Both the position numbers and the translations under genes were made by a program. 64,000 nucleotides of DNA, taken from positions 124,001 to 188,000 of the forward strand of contig VFIW01000056.1 in the NCBI GenBank assembly GCA_006386115.1, in the 5' to 3' direction. The notes below the pieces were generated by a model, which was not told the origin of the DNA, did not search any database, and saw only the letters and a list, made by a program, of their open reading frames with translations. This document shows positions 23,754-35,853 of the stretch, in pieces. Numbering within the stretch: position 1 is the stretch's first letter; every line of letters starts with the position of its first letter. The stretch is from Globisporangium splendens. Taxonomy: Eukaryota > Oomycota > Peronosporomycetes > Pythiales > Pythiaceae.

Positions 23754-26700
23754 TTAACAACCTTGGATGCTGAGATCTTCCGTGAGTTCTTGGTGTCTCG
23801 GTCCGGGCAATCCCTTCGTGAGCAAATCGGCCAACATCATCGAAGTGCTGCAGTACTCGACTTCGACTTCACCGGATTTCACTTCATCACGGATGTGATG
23901 GTACTTGATGTCAATGTGCTTGGCTCGACCATGATTGACTGGGTTCTTCGTCATCTTGATGCACGACTGATTGTCTTCGAAAATCACAAGCTTGGGGGAT
24001 TCAACACCAGCTGCAACCAAAATCTCACACAACAGTCGGTGCACCCACTTGCCTTCTTGTATCGCCAAACTGAGTGCAATGTACTCGGCTTCGCTCGTCG
24101 AGAGAGACACGCTTGACTGCTTCTTGCTTCCCCAACTGATCGGACCACCGGCCAACTTGAACACATAGCCTGAGGTTGACTTGCGATCAGCAACACCACC
24201 AGCCCAGTCGGCGTCCGAAAAACACTTGAAGTCGAGACCACCACTGGGATCGAAGCGAATGCCATGAGTATTGGTACCTTGCAAGTAGCGAAAGATTCGC
24301 TTCACCGCAGTCCAGTGCACATCTTGCGGAGACTCCATAAATCGAGCGACCATGCCAACAGCAAAGGCAATATCAGGTCGCGTCGCACACATCAAATGCA
24401 TGAGTGCACCAACAGCTTCACGGTAGGGGACATCAACAGCAGGCACTTCGGCATCGCCTTTCATCATTTTTAAACTGATGTCGACGGGACTTGCAACAGC
24501 CTTGCTGTCTTCCATGCCGAAACGCTTGAGGATGTCGCCAATATAGCGCCGTTGGCAAAGAGTCACACTGCCGTCTTCATGCTCGATCAGCTCGATGCCG
24601 AGAACAAACTTGCACGCACCACTGTCGGTCATCTCAAAGCGTCGCTTGAGTTGTGTCTTGACTTCAGCAATCAGTTCCACCGAACTTCCGGTCACAATCA
24701 CGTCGTCCACATATACAAGGATCAAAACGCAGTGACCGTCGACACACTTGGTGTAGAGACACGGGTCGAATTTGGACACTTCAAATCCAGTCGAGCGCAC
24801 ATACTCGTCGAAGGTCTCGTTCCATACGCGAGACGCTTGTTTCAAACCATAAATCGACTTGAGCAGTTCCAGACAGTCGAAATCACCTTCAACTTCCATG
24901 CCTTCTGGGGTGAGGATGTACACGACCTCCTTCATCTGACCGTACAAGAAGGCGGTGACCACGTCGAGTTGGTCAACAGGCCATCCGAACAATTTGGCCA
25001 AACCAATGACCATTCGGAGCGTCACGTACTTGACCACTGGTGCGAACGTCTCGGTGTAGTCGATACCGTACTTTTGCTTGAACCCTTTGGCGACGAGGCG
25101 AGCCTTGTACTTGTCGATCGATCCGTCGGCGTTGCGCTTGATCTTGAACACCCACTTGGTACCAATCGCGCGCTGACCGGTCGGAAGCTTGGTAGCTCGG
25201 AACACACCACGGAGTCGCATCGACTTGAGCTCAGCACGAATCGCGTTTCGCCAGTGAACTTGTTCAGGGCCGCTCACGGCTTCTTGGAATGTAGTTGGTT
25301 CGGACAGGTCCATCGCTTCAACCATATTGGCGCTTGCACGCCACCACTCAACAGGTGACGTGCGTTGGCGGGTCGATCGTCGAGTCTGGCCATTCGCATC
25401 ATTGTCGTCTTCAGTGGACGACGCGTCGGTGGTGCAGTCGCTGTTGGTCGGGAACTCCACGGACTCGGATGCACCAGATCTGCGCTTGCCTGTGTACTTG
25501 AATGCTGATAGCGGACGACTGCCATCAATATCGATGTCTTCGAGTCGGTTGAGGATGTTGGCCATTTCAGGTGTTTCGCTTGAGATCACACTGCCACCAA
25601 TGATGGCTTCGTCGAAGTTGACATCGCGACTGATCATCACCTTGTCCCCCTCGATGTCATACACGCGATAAGCCTTGGACGATTCTTCGTACCCCATGAA
25701 CAGACCAGGTCGAGACTTGGGATCCCACTTCAAACGCTTCTCTTTCGGAGTCAAGACGTACGCCAAACACCCGAAAACACGCATGTGCTTCACACTTGGC
25801 TTGGACTTGTTGACCATTTCGAATGGTGTTTTCGTGTCGGACTTGGGAGAAGGAAGACGATTCTTGATGTAAATCGCGGTCATTGCAGCTTCGGCCCAAA
25901 ACGACTTGTCCAAACGCGCGTGGTGCAGCATGCTGCGACCGATCGTTACAATGCTTCGAATTGCTCGCTCAGCGGTGCCGTTAGTTTGGTGCGCATACGG
26001 CACAGTCACTTGTTGTTCAATGCCACGGTCGGCATAAAATTGCTGGATGGAGCTGGTTGCAAACTCCTTGGCTCCGTCGTGCCGCACAAACTTGACACGT
26101 TTTCCAAATTGGTTGCCGACTTGGATGATGAACTTCTTCAGCAAAGCTTCACTGTCGGACTTGTTATGAAGGCAAAATCCCTTCATCGACCCACTGGCCT
26201 CATCTACAATCAAAAGTAGGTATTTGCTGCCACCGATGCTTTCAACTTCCATCGGGCCACAGATGTCGAAGTGGATTAGCTCAAACACCCCATAGGTGCG
26301 CTTTTCCTCGTTCGACTTGAATGGCTTTTGAACCATTTTTCCTTGTTGGCAACCACGACAGGTCGACAAATCTTGTGCATTCGGAGAGAACACGGCGTCC
26401 TTCACCATCGCTTTATCGACCAACTGGCGCAGCACATTGGGGGATGCATGGCCCATTCGCTCGTGAAAAGTCGACACGGATTTCGATCGCACAGCGACCA
26501 TCGCAGACTTCGATACTTCACTTGGTACCACTCGCAACCAATACAGGCCGTCTGCAAATCCGCAGTCGCGACCACTTTGCTTGAGTTCTTGCTCAAGACG
26601 TTCATACTTGGACCATCGAACACAACTTGAAACTTGTTCGACTTGTTGATCTGGGGAATCGACAACAAATTCTTTCCCACACTTGGTACGTACAACACAT

Positions 26701-27745
26701 TGACCACCTTCAGATCACGGACTTCGCCAGTCGGTAGAGCTACACGCTCATTCACAGTACCGACGCCTAGGATCTTGGACTTGTTGCCATTCGCGACAAC
26801 CAAATCACCATGGTCGCCCTCATCCAATTCACAAAACTTGGACTTGTCGTTGCAGATGTGGTGCGTCGCTCCACTGTCGATCGCCCACATTCCTCGCATT
26901 TCTTCTCTCGTGGCAGACACACCACACTCCATTGACACGACAAACGCAAGCGGCGGTTCATCATAGTCGTAGTCACGCTCGACGTAGTTCGCTCGCTTGC
27001 CACCATTGCGAATTGGCTTGCGGCCACTTTGCTTGTTCTTGGTCCAGCAGCGGTCGACCGAGTGACCAACCTTGCCGCAATACGAGCAGACGCGAGGCTC
27101 ATTCTCAGCGTTGAACGCCTTCGCATGGTCTTCAGTCTTCACGGTCTTCTTCTCGCCCTGGCGCTTCACATGCTCATTCGTGAGCACCTTGATCACATCT
27201 TGGGTCTTCAAGTCGGCGTTGCTCATTTCGATGTGCAGAACCACGTTCTCGTAGCTCTTCGGCAAACTTCGAAGCAAGCAAATCGCGACGTCTTCGTCCT
27301 CCATCTTCGCGCCGATACTCACAAGCTTGGCGTGGATGTTGAGAACTTCGTTGCAGTGATGCAACACGTTTTCGCCTTCCTTCATCTCAATGCTGAACAA
27401 CTGACGCTTGAGATAAATTCGCCCGGCCTTCTGGGAACCTTGGTACAACCCGCGCAGACGAACCCATGCCACCCACGCTTCTTCGCAGTCGTCCACGACG
27501 TGGTGATACTCCGCATCGATATGCAGGAGCAGCAAACCAAACGCAACGTTGTTGGTACGAATGTACTCATCCTTGATGCGAGCGTCCGTGAACACTGGCG
27601 TGTCCTGGCGGTTGACGACGTCCCACACAGACTTGGTCAGGAACACACCACGCATGTAGCGTGCCCACGTGGCGTAGTTGTCGCCGTTGAACTTGTCGAT
27701 GATGGTCTTGGTCTTGCTGGACATGTTGCTTGCAGTTGGGCTCAT
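23754..27745 (-). pseudogene. Copia unit 5 gag-pol, one-base deletion before integrase
   Basis: Unit with the normal domain set in two frames. The first runs from 27745 through gag, knuckle and protease and is lost after VVATAD. The second runs from 26537 through integrase, RT (YVDD) and RNase H to the stop at 23754. The break is one missing A near 26553-26556 (GCAAATCC where the others have GCAAAATCC), a homopolymer. Otherwise it is nearly identical to units 4 and 6. Confidence 0.88.
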
Positions 27746-27749
27746 AACC

Positions 27750-28129
27750 TGATAAAGGTCAAGAGTGCAGAGGAAGGATGATTCGAACTTGAGATGGCAA
27801 ATTGGAAAGTAAGATTGTTTAAGGTTGGTCTCCTACCCGTGCGACACTGAGCGTGTCCACTCGGTGTTGGACACAAACGGAGGCTCCTGTGAGCCACAAG
27901 ATCCTGAGATGTACGGAGAGGATCTAACCAATCAAAATGCACTATCCTACGCTGTCACCCTAAAGATTCCCCAACATTCAATGATTATGCTACGAGACAT
28001 GAACAATGCTTACGCCCTATGAGAAATTCCAGTGTTTACGCTTGGCGTAAACAAGTGTCCCATACGGGAACGTTCCACGAAAGAGGCGTGCGGTTGGCAT
28101 CATTCGTACCACAAACACGGTACATCTCA
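27750..28129 (-). repeat. Copia LTR 5 (between units 5 and 6)
   Basis: 380 bp, young type, nearly identical to LTRs 4 and 6. Confidence 0.87.
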
Positions 28130-28145
28130 ATAGCCTCCCTCAAGG

Positions 28146-31100
28146 TTAACAACCTTGGATGCTGAGATCTTCCGTGAGTTCTTGGTGTCTCGGTCCGGGC
28201 AATCCCTTCGTGAGCAAATCGGCCAACATCATCGAAGTGCTGCAATACTCGACTTCGACTTCACCGGATTTCACTTCATCACGGATGTGATGATACTTGA
28301 TGTCGATGTGCTTGGCCCGACCATGATTGACTGGGTTCTTCGTCATCTTGATGCACGACTGATTGTCTTCGAAAATCACAAGCTTGGGGGATTCAACACC
28401 AGCGGCAACCAAAATCTCACACAACAGTCGGTGCACCCACTTGCCTTCTTGGATCGCCAAACTGAGTGCAATGTACTCGGCTTCGCTCGTCGAGAGAGAC
28501 ACACTTGACTGCTTCTTGCTTCCCCAACTGATCGGACCACCGGCCAACTTGAACACATAGCCGGAGGTTGACTTGCGATCAGCAACATCACCAGCCCAGT
28601 CGGCGTCCGAAAAACACTTGAAGTCGAGACCACCACTGGGATCGAAGCGAATGCCATGAGTATTGGTACCTTGCAAGTAGCGAAAGATTCGCTTCACCGC
28701 AGTCCAGTGCACATCTTGCGGAGACTCCATAAATCGAGCGACCATGCCAACAGCAAAGGCAATATCAGGTCGCGTCGCACACATCAAATGCATGAGTGCA
28801 CCAACAGCTTCACGGTAGGGGACATCAACAGCAGGCACTTCGGCATCGCCTTTCATCATTTTTAAACTGATGTCGACGGGACTTGCAACAGCCTTGCTGT
28901 CTTCCATGCCGAAACGCTTGAGGATGTCGCCAATATAGCGCCGTTGGCAAAGAGTCACACTGCCGTCTTCATGCTCGATCAGCTCGATGCCAAGAACAAA
29001 CTTGCACGCACCACTGTCGGTCATCTCAAAGCGTCGCTTGAGTTGTGTCTTGACTTCAGCAATCAGTTCCACCGAACTTCCGGTCACAATCACGTCGTCC
29101 ACATATACAAGGATCAAAACGCAGTGACCGTCGACACACTTGGTGTAGAGACACGGGTCGAATTTGGACACTTCAAATCCAGTCGAGCGCACATACTCGT
29201 CGAAGGTCTCGTTCCATACGCGAGACGCTTGTTTCAAACCATAAATCGACTTGAGCAGTTCCAGACAGTCGAAATCACCTTCAACTTCCATGCCTTCTGG
29301 GATGAGGATGTACACGACCTCCTTCATCTGACCGTACAAGAAGGCGGTGACCACGTCGAGTTGGTCAACAGGCCATCCGAACAATTTGGCCAAACCAATG
29401 ACCATTCGGAGCGTCACGTACTTGACCACTGGTGCGAACGTCTCGGTGTAGTCGATACCGTACTTTTGCTTGAACCCTTTGGCGACGAGGCGAGCCTTGT
29501 ACTTGTCGATCGATCCGTCGGCGTTGCGCTTGATCTTGAACACCCACTTGGTACCAATCGCACGCTGACCGGTCGGAAGCTTGGTAGCTCGGAACACACC
29601 ACGGAGTCGCATCGACTTGAGCTCAGCACGAATCGCGTTTCGCCAGTGAACTTGTTCAGGGCCGCTCACGGCTTCTTGGAATGTAGTTGGTTCGGACAGG
29701 TCCATCGCTTCAACCATATTGGCGCTTGCACGCCACCACTCAACAGGTGACGTGCGTTGGCGGGTCGATCGTCGAGTCTGGCCATTCGCATCATTGTCGT
29801 CTTCAGTGGACGACGCGTCGGTGGTGCAGTCGCTGTTGGTCGGGAACTCCACGGACTCGGATGCACCAGATCTGCGCTTGCCTGTGTACTTGAATGCTGA
29901 TAGCGGACGACTGCCATCAATATCGATGTCTTCGAGTCGGTTGAGGATGTTGGCCATTTCAGGTGTTTCGCTTGAGATCACACTGCCACCAATGATGGCT
30001 TCGTCGAAGTTGACATCGCGACTGATCATCACCTTGTCCCCCTCGATGTCATACACGCGATAAGCCTTGGACGATTCTTCGTACCCCATGAACAGACCAG
30101 GTCGAGACTTGGGATCCCACTTCAAACGCTTCTCTTTCGGAGTCAAGACGTACGCCAAACACCCGAAAACACGCATGTGCTTCACACTTGGCTTGGACTT
30201 GTTGACCATTTCGAATGGTGTTTTCGTGTCGGACTTGGGAGAAGGAAGACGATTCTTGATGTAAATCGCGGTCATTGCAGCTTCGGCCCAAAACGACTTG
30301 TCCAAACGCGCGTGGTGCAGCATGCTGCGACCGATCGTTACAATGCTTCGAATTGCTCGCTCAGCGGTGCCGTTAGTTTGGTGTGCATACGGCACAGTCA
30401 CTTGTTGTTCAATGCCACGGTCGGCATAAAATTGCTGGATGGAGCTGGTTGCAAACTCCTTGGCTCCGTCGTGCCGCACAAACTTGACACGTTTTCCAAA
30501 TTGGTTGCCGACTTGGATGATGAACTTCTTCAGCAAAGCTTCACTGTCGGACTTGTTATGAAGGCAAAATCCCTTCATCGACCCACTGGCCTCATCTACA
30601 ATCAAAAGTAGGTATTTGCTGCCACCGATGCTTTCAGCTTCCATCGGGCCACAGATGTCGAAGTGGATTAGCTCAAACACCCCATAGGTGCGCTTTTCCT
30701 CGTTCGACTTGAATGGCTTTTGAACCATTTTTCCTTGTTGGCAACCACGACAGGTCGACAAATCTTGTGCATTCGGAGAGAACACGGCGTCCTTCACCAT
30801 CGCTTTATCGACCAATTGGCGCAGCACATTGGGGGATGCATGGCCCATTCGCTCGTGAAAAGTCGACACGGATTTCGATCGCACAGCGACCATCGCAGAC
30901 TTCGATACTTCACTTGGTACCACTCGCAACCAATACAGGCCGTCTGCCAAATCCGCAGTCGCGACCACTTTGCTTGAGTTCTTGCTCAAGACGTTCATAC
31001 TTGGACCATCGAACACAACTTGAAACTTGTTCGACTTGTTGATCTGGGGAATCGACAACAAATTCTTTCCCACACTTGGTACGTACAACACATTGACCAC

Positions 31101-32137
31101 CTTCAGATCACGGACTTCGCCAGTCGGTAGAGCTACACGCTCATTCACAGTACCGACGCCTAGGATCTTGGACTTGTTGCCATTCGCGACAACCAAATCA
31201 CCATGGTCGCCCTCATCCAATTCACAAAACTTGGACTTGTCGTTGCAGATGTGGTGCGTCGCGCCACTGTCGATCGCCCACATTCCTCGCATTTCTTCTC
31301 TCGTGGCAGACACACCACACTCCATTGACACGACAAACGCAAGCGGCGGTTCATCATAGTCGTAGTCACGCTCGACGTAGTTCGCTCGCTTGCCACCATT
31401 GCGAATTGGCTTGCGGCCACTTTGCTTGTTCTTGGTCCAGCAGCGGTCAACCGAGTGACCAACCTTGCCGCAATACGAGCAGACGCGAGGCTCATTCTCA
31501 GCGTTGAATGCCTTCGCATGGTCTTCAGTCTTCACGGTCTTCTTCTCGCCCTGGCGCTTCACATGCTCATTCGTGAGCACCTTGATCACATCTTGGGTCT
31601 TCAAGTCGGCGTTGCTCATTTCGATGTGAAGAACTACATTCTCGTAGCTCTTCGGCAAACTTCGAAGCAAGCAAATCGCGACGTCTTCGTCCTCCATCTT
31701 CGCGCCGATACTCACAAGCTTGGCGTGGATGTTGAGAACTTCGTTGCAGTGATGCAACACGTTTTCACCTTCCTTCATCTCAATGCTGAACAACTGACGC
31801 TTGAGATAAATTCGCCCGGCCTTCTGGGAACCTTGGTACAACCGCGCAGACGAACCCATGCCACCCACGCTTCTTCGCAGTCATCCACGACGTGGTGATA
31901 CTCCGCATCGATATGCAGGAGCAGCAAACCAAACGCAACGTTGTTGGTACGAATGTACTCATCCTTGATGCGAGCGTCCGTGAACACTGGCGTGTCCTGG
32001 CGGTTGACGACGTCCCACACAGACTTGGTCAGGAACACACCACGCATGTAGCGTGCCCACGTGGCGTAGTTGTCGCCGTTGAACTTGTCGATGATGGTCT
32101 TGGTCTTGCTGGACATGTTGCTTGCAGTTGGGCTCAT
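28146..32137 (-). pseudogene. Copia unit 6 gag-pol, one-base deletion in gag
   Basis: All motifs of the copia polyprotein are present. One C is missing near 31840-31843 (ACAACCGCGC where the others have ACAACCCGCGC). This separates the first about 100 gag residues (frame from 32137) from the remaining about 1230 (frame open from 31868 to the stop at 28146). Again the change is in a C run. Integrase, RT and RNase H are unaltered in the long frame. Confidence 0.88.
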
Positions 32138-32141
32138 AACC

Positions 32142-32521
32142 TGATAAAGGTCAAGAGTGCAGAGGAAGGATGATTCGAACTTGAGATGGCAAATTGGAAA
32201 GTAAGATTGTTTAAGGTTGGTCTCCTACCCGTGCGACACTGAGCGTGTCCACTCGGTGTTGGACACAAACGGAGGCTCCTGTGAGCCACAAGATCATGAG
32301 ATGTACGGAGAGGATCTAACCAATCAAAATGCACTATCCTACGCTGTCACCCTAAAGATTCCCCAACATTCAATGATTATGCTACGAGACATGAACAATG
32401 CTTACGCTCTATGAGAAATTCCAGTGTTTACGCTTGGCGTAAACAAGTGTCCCATACGGGAACGTTCCACGAAAGAGACGTGCGGTTGGCATCGTTCGTA
32501 CCACAAACACGGTACATCTCA
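32142..32521 (-). repeat. Copia LTR 6 (between units 6 and 7)
   Basis: 380 bp, young type, with the same ends and palindromes as LTRs 2-5. It is the last LTR of the array; the 5' LTR of unit 7 is missing. Confidence 0.87.
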
Positions 32522-32537
32522 ATAGCCTCCCTCAAGG

Positions 32538-35200
32538 TTAACAACCTTGGATACCGAGATCTTCCGTGAGTTCTTGGTGTCTCGGTCCGGCCAATCCCTT
32601 CGTGAGCAAATCGGCCAACATCATCGAAGTGCTGCAATGCTCGACTTCGACTTCACCGGATTTCACTTCATCACGGATGTGATGATACTTGATGTCGATG
32701 TGCTTGGCCCGACCATGATTGACTGGGTTCTTCGTCATCTTGATGCACGACTGATTGTCTTCGAAAATCACAAGCTTGGGGGATTCAACACCAGCGGCAA
32801 CCAAAATCTCACACAACAGTCGGTGCACCCACTTGCCTTCTTGGATCGCCAAACTGAGAGCAATGTACTCGGCTTCGCTCGTCGAGAGAGACACACTTGA
32901 CTGCTTCTTGCTTCCCCAACTGATCGGACCACCGGCCAACTTGAACACATAGCCTGAGGTTGACTTTCGGTCAGCAACACCACCAGCCCAGTCGGCGTCC
33001 GAAAAACACTTGAAGTCGAGACCACCACTGGGATCGAAGCGAATGCCATGAGTCTTGGTACCTTGCAAGTAGCGAAAGACTCGCTTCACCGCAGTCCAGT
33101 GCACATCTTGCGGAGACTCCATAAATCGAGCGACCATGCCAACAGCAAAGGCAATATCAGGTCGCGTCGCACACATCAAATGCATGAGTGCACCAACAGC
33201 TTCACGGTAGGGGACATCAACAGCAGGCACTTGGGCATCGCCTTTCATCATTTTTAAACTGATGTCGACGGGACTTGCAACAGCCTTGCTGTCTTCCATG
33301 CCGAAACGCTTGAGGATGTCGCCAATATAGCGCCGTTGGCAAAGAGTCGCGCTGCCGTCTTCATGCTCGATCAGCTCGATGCCGAGAACAAACTTGCACG
33401 CACCACTGTCGGTCATCTCAAAGCGTCGCTTGAGTTGTGTCTTGACTTCAGCAATCAGTTCCACCGAACTTCCGGTCACAATCACGTCGTCCACATATAC
33501 AAGGATCAAAACGCAGTGACCGTCGACACACTTGGTGTAGAGACACGGGTCGAATTTGGACACTTCAAATCCAGTCGAGCGCACATACTCGTCGAAGGTC
33601 TCGTTCCATACGCGAGGCGCTTGTTTCAAACCATAAATCGACTTGAGCAGTTCCAGACAGTCGAAATCACCTTCAACTTCCATGCCTTCTGGGATGAGAA
33701 TGTACACGACCTCCTTCATCTGACCGTACAAGAAGGCGGTGACCACGTCGAGTTGGTCAACAGGCCATCCGAACAATTTGGCCAAACCAATGACCATTCG
33801 GAGCGTCACGTACTTGACCACTGGTGCGAACGTCTCGGTGTAGTCGATACCGTACTTTTGCTTGAACCCTTTGGCGACGAGGCGAGCCTTGTACTTGTCG
33901 ATCGATCCGTCGGCGTTGCGCTTGATCTTGAACACCCACTTGGTACCAATCGCACGCTGACCGGTCGGAAGCTTGGTAGCTCGGAACACACCACGGAGTC
34001 GCATCGACTTGAGCTCAGCACGAATCGCGTTTCGCCAGTGAACTTGTTCAGGGCCGCTCACGGCTTCTTGGAATGTAGTTGGTTCGGACAGGTCCATCGC
34101 TTCAACCATATTGGCGCTTGCACGCCACCACTCAACAGGTGACGTGCGTTGGCGAGTCGATCGTCGAGTCTGGCCATTCGCATCATTGTCGTCTTCAGTG
34201 GACGACGCGTCGGTGGTGCAGTCGCTGTTGGTCGGGAACTCCACGGACTCGGATGCACCAGATCTGCGCTTGCCTGTGTACTTGAATGCTGATAGCGGAC
34301 GACTGCCATCAATATCGATGTCTTCGAGTCGGTTGAGGATGTTGGCCATTTCAGGTGTTTCGCTTGAGATCACACTGCCACCAATGATGGCTTCGTCGAA
34401 GTTGACATCGCGACTGATTATCACCTTGTCCCCCTCGATATCATACACGCGATAAGCCTTGGACGATTCTTCGTACCCCATGAACAGACCAGGTCGAGAC
34501 TTGGGATCCCACTTCAAACGCTTCTCTCTCGGAGTCAAGACGTACGCCAAACACCCGAAAACACGCATGTGCTTCACACTTGGCTTGGACTTGTTGACCA
34601 TTTCGAATGGTGTTTTCGTGTCGGACTTGGGAGAAGGAAGACGATTCTTGATGTAAATCGCAGTCATTGCAGCTTCGGCCCAAAACGACTTGTCCAAACG
34701 CGCGTGGTGCAGCATGCTGCGACCGATCGTTACAATGCTTCGAATTGCTCGCTCAGCGGTGCCGTTAGTTTGGTGTGCATACGGCACAGTCACTTGTTGT
34801 TCAATGCCACGGTCGGCATAAAATTGCTGGATGGAGCTGGTTGCAAACTCCTTGGCTCCGTCGTGCCGCACAAACTTGACACGTTTTCCAAATTGGTTGC
34901 CGACTTGGATGATGAACTTCTTCAGCAAAGCTTCACTGTCGGACTTGTTATGAAGGCAAAATCCCTTCATCGACCCACTGGCCTCATCTACAATCAAAAG
35001 CAGGTATTTGCTGCCACCGATGCTTTCAGCTTCCATCGGGCCACAGATGTCGAAGTGGATTAGCTCAAACACCCCATAGGTGCGCTTTTCTTCGTTCGAC
35101 TTGAATGGCTTTTGAACCATTTTTCCTTGTTGGCAACCACGACAGGTCGACAAATCTTGTGCATTCGGAGAGAACACGGCGTCCTTCACCATCGCTTTAT
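32538..35200 (-). pseudogene. Copia unit 7 gag-pol, 5' half deleted
   Basis: The frame keeps the integrase from the residues NKAMVKDAV onward, RT (YVDD), RNase H and the normal stop, but gag, knuckle, protease and the start of the integrase finger are missing. The break at 35200 is the exact end of a gypsy LTR in the opposite arrangement. About 88 bp of LTR are read as a false N-terminus. It carries its own substitutions (for example ASRVWN to APRVWN, GSVTLC to GSATLC). Confidence 0.88.
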
Positions 35201-35853
35201 TGTAATGGGGCGCTGTTCCAAACAGTCCCCAAAACACGGCACACACGCTTGTGCGACTTGAGGAAGCGATCTCCCGACTTGGAGGGAGAGAAGACGACTT
35301 GAGTACTTGAGGGTAAAATTGCAACTGAATTGAAATGCTTATGGTTCCTGTCGCTACTTGTAAATGAACCCCAAGGGCTCCTAGAGGTTTTATAACTAAA
35401 ACCTAAACATGCACAATAAACCTATGAATATGATATATAAAACCTTGGATACACTGAGGTTGAACCCACGAGATCTTCGAGAAGCTTGAACTTGAAGTCC
35501 CGTGGAAAATTCCCTGCAAGGTGATTGGCTACAGCCACTCACTTTAGGTGGCAGAGACACGTTGGTCTCATCACCAGTGCAGTTTCCCAAGTAGGAACCA
35601 TCACTCAGTACTTGATTAGTACATGAATGTCATCACTCTGTACTGATTAGTACATGTGAACAACATTCTGCACTGATCAGCACAGAGAGCGCTCGTGACG
35701 TCATGGGATGAGGTCACATGTGCATGTGGGGACTGTCGTACCGAAATCCCTTTGTTATTTGTCTCTCCACAATGCACACTGAAGGTGGTGTGTGGCACAC
35801 TAGATCTGTGTGTAGATCCACCTTCATGTAATGGCTAGGTATAGCCCATTACA
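35201..35853 (-). repeat. Solo LTR of gypsy family A, reversed
   Basis: 653 bp, reading TGTAATGGGCTATACC...GCCCCATTACA on the minus strand, with intact ends unlike the copy at 4937. It has a TGACGTCA site (35696-35703) with a partner TGAGGTCA (35709-35716), TGTACTAATCA repeats and a TATATAT block. Its flanks differ: left TTTAT (copia unit 7), right AAGAG (gypsy C pol). It is therefore not a simple insertion scar but a recombination joint. Confidence 0.88.

Larger units (their letters stand above)
7743..35200 (-). mobile_element. Tandem head-to-tail Ty1/copia array
   Basis: Seven gag-pol units on the minus strand share single LTRs (LTR-internal-LTR-internal...). First-codon positions 10167, 14569, 18962, 23353, 27745 and 32137 give periods of 4402, 4393, 4391, 4392 and 4392 bp. 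Units 2-7 differ from each other by few substitutions; unit 1 and the LTR at 10172 are clearly older. The left end is cut by gypsy element B and the right end by a gypsy LTR. No unit is a separate insertion: no target duplication or host sequence lies between units. Ectopic LTR-LTR exchange is the likely origin. Confidence 0.92.

Noticed and set aside
10172..32521. Regularly spaced repeats considered as a CRISPR or satellite array
   Set aside because: The repeated 380-bp units are LTRs with TG...CA ends, a primer site and a polypurine tract, separated by full copia coding regions.
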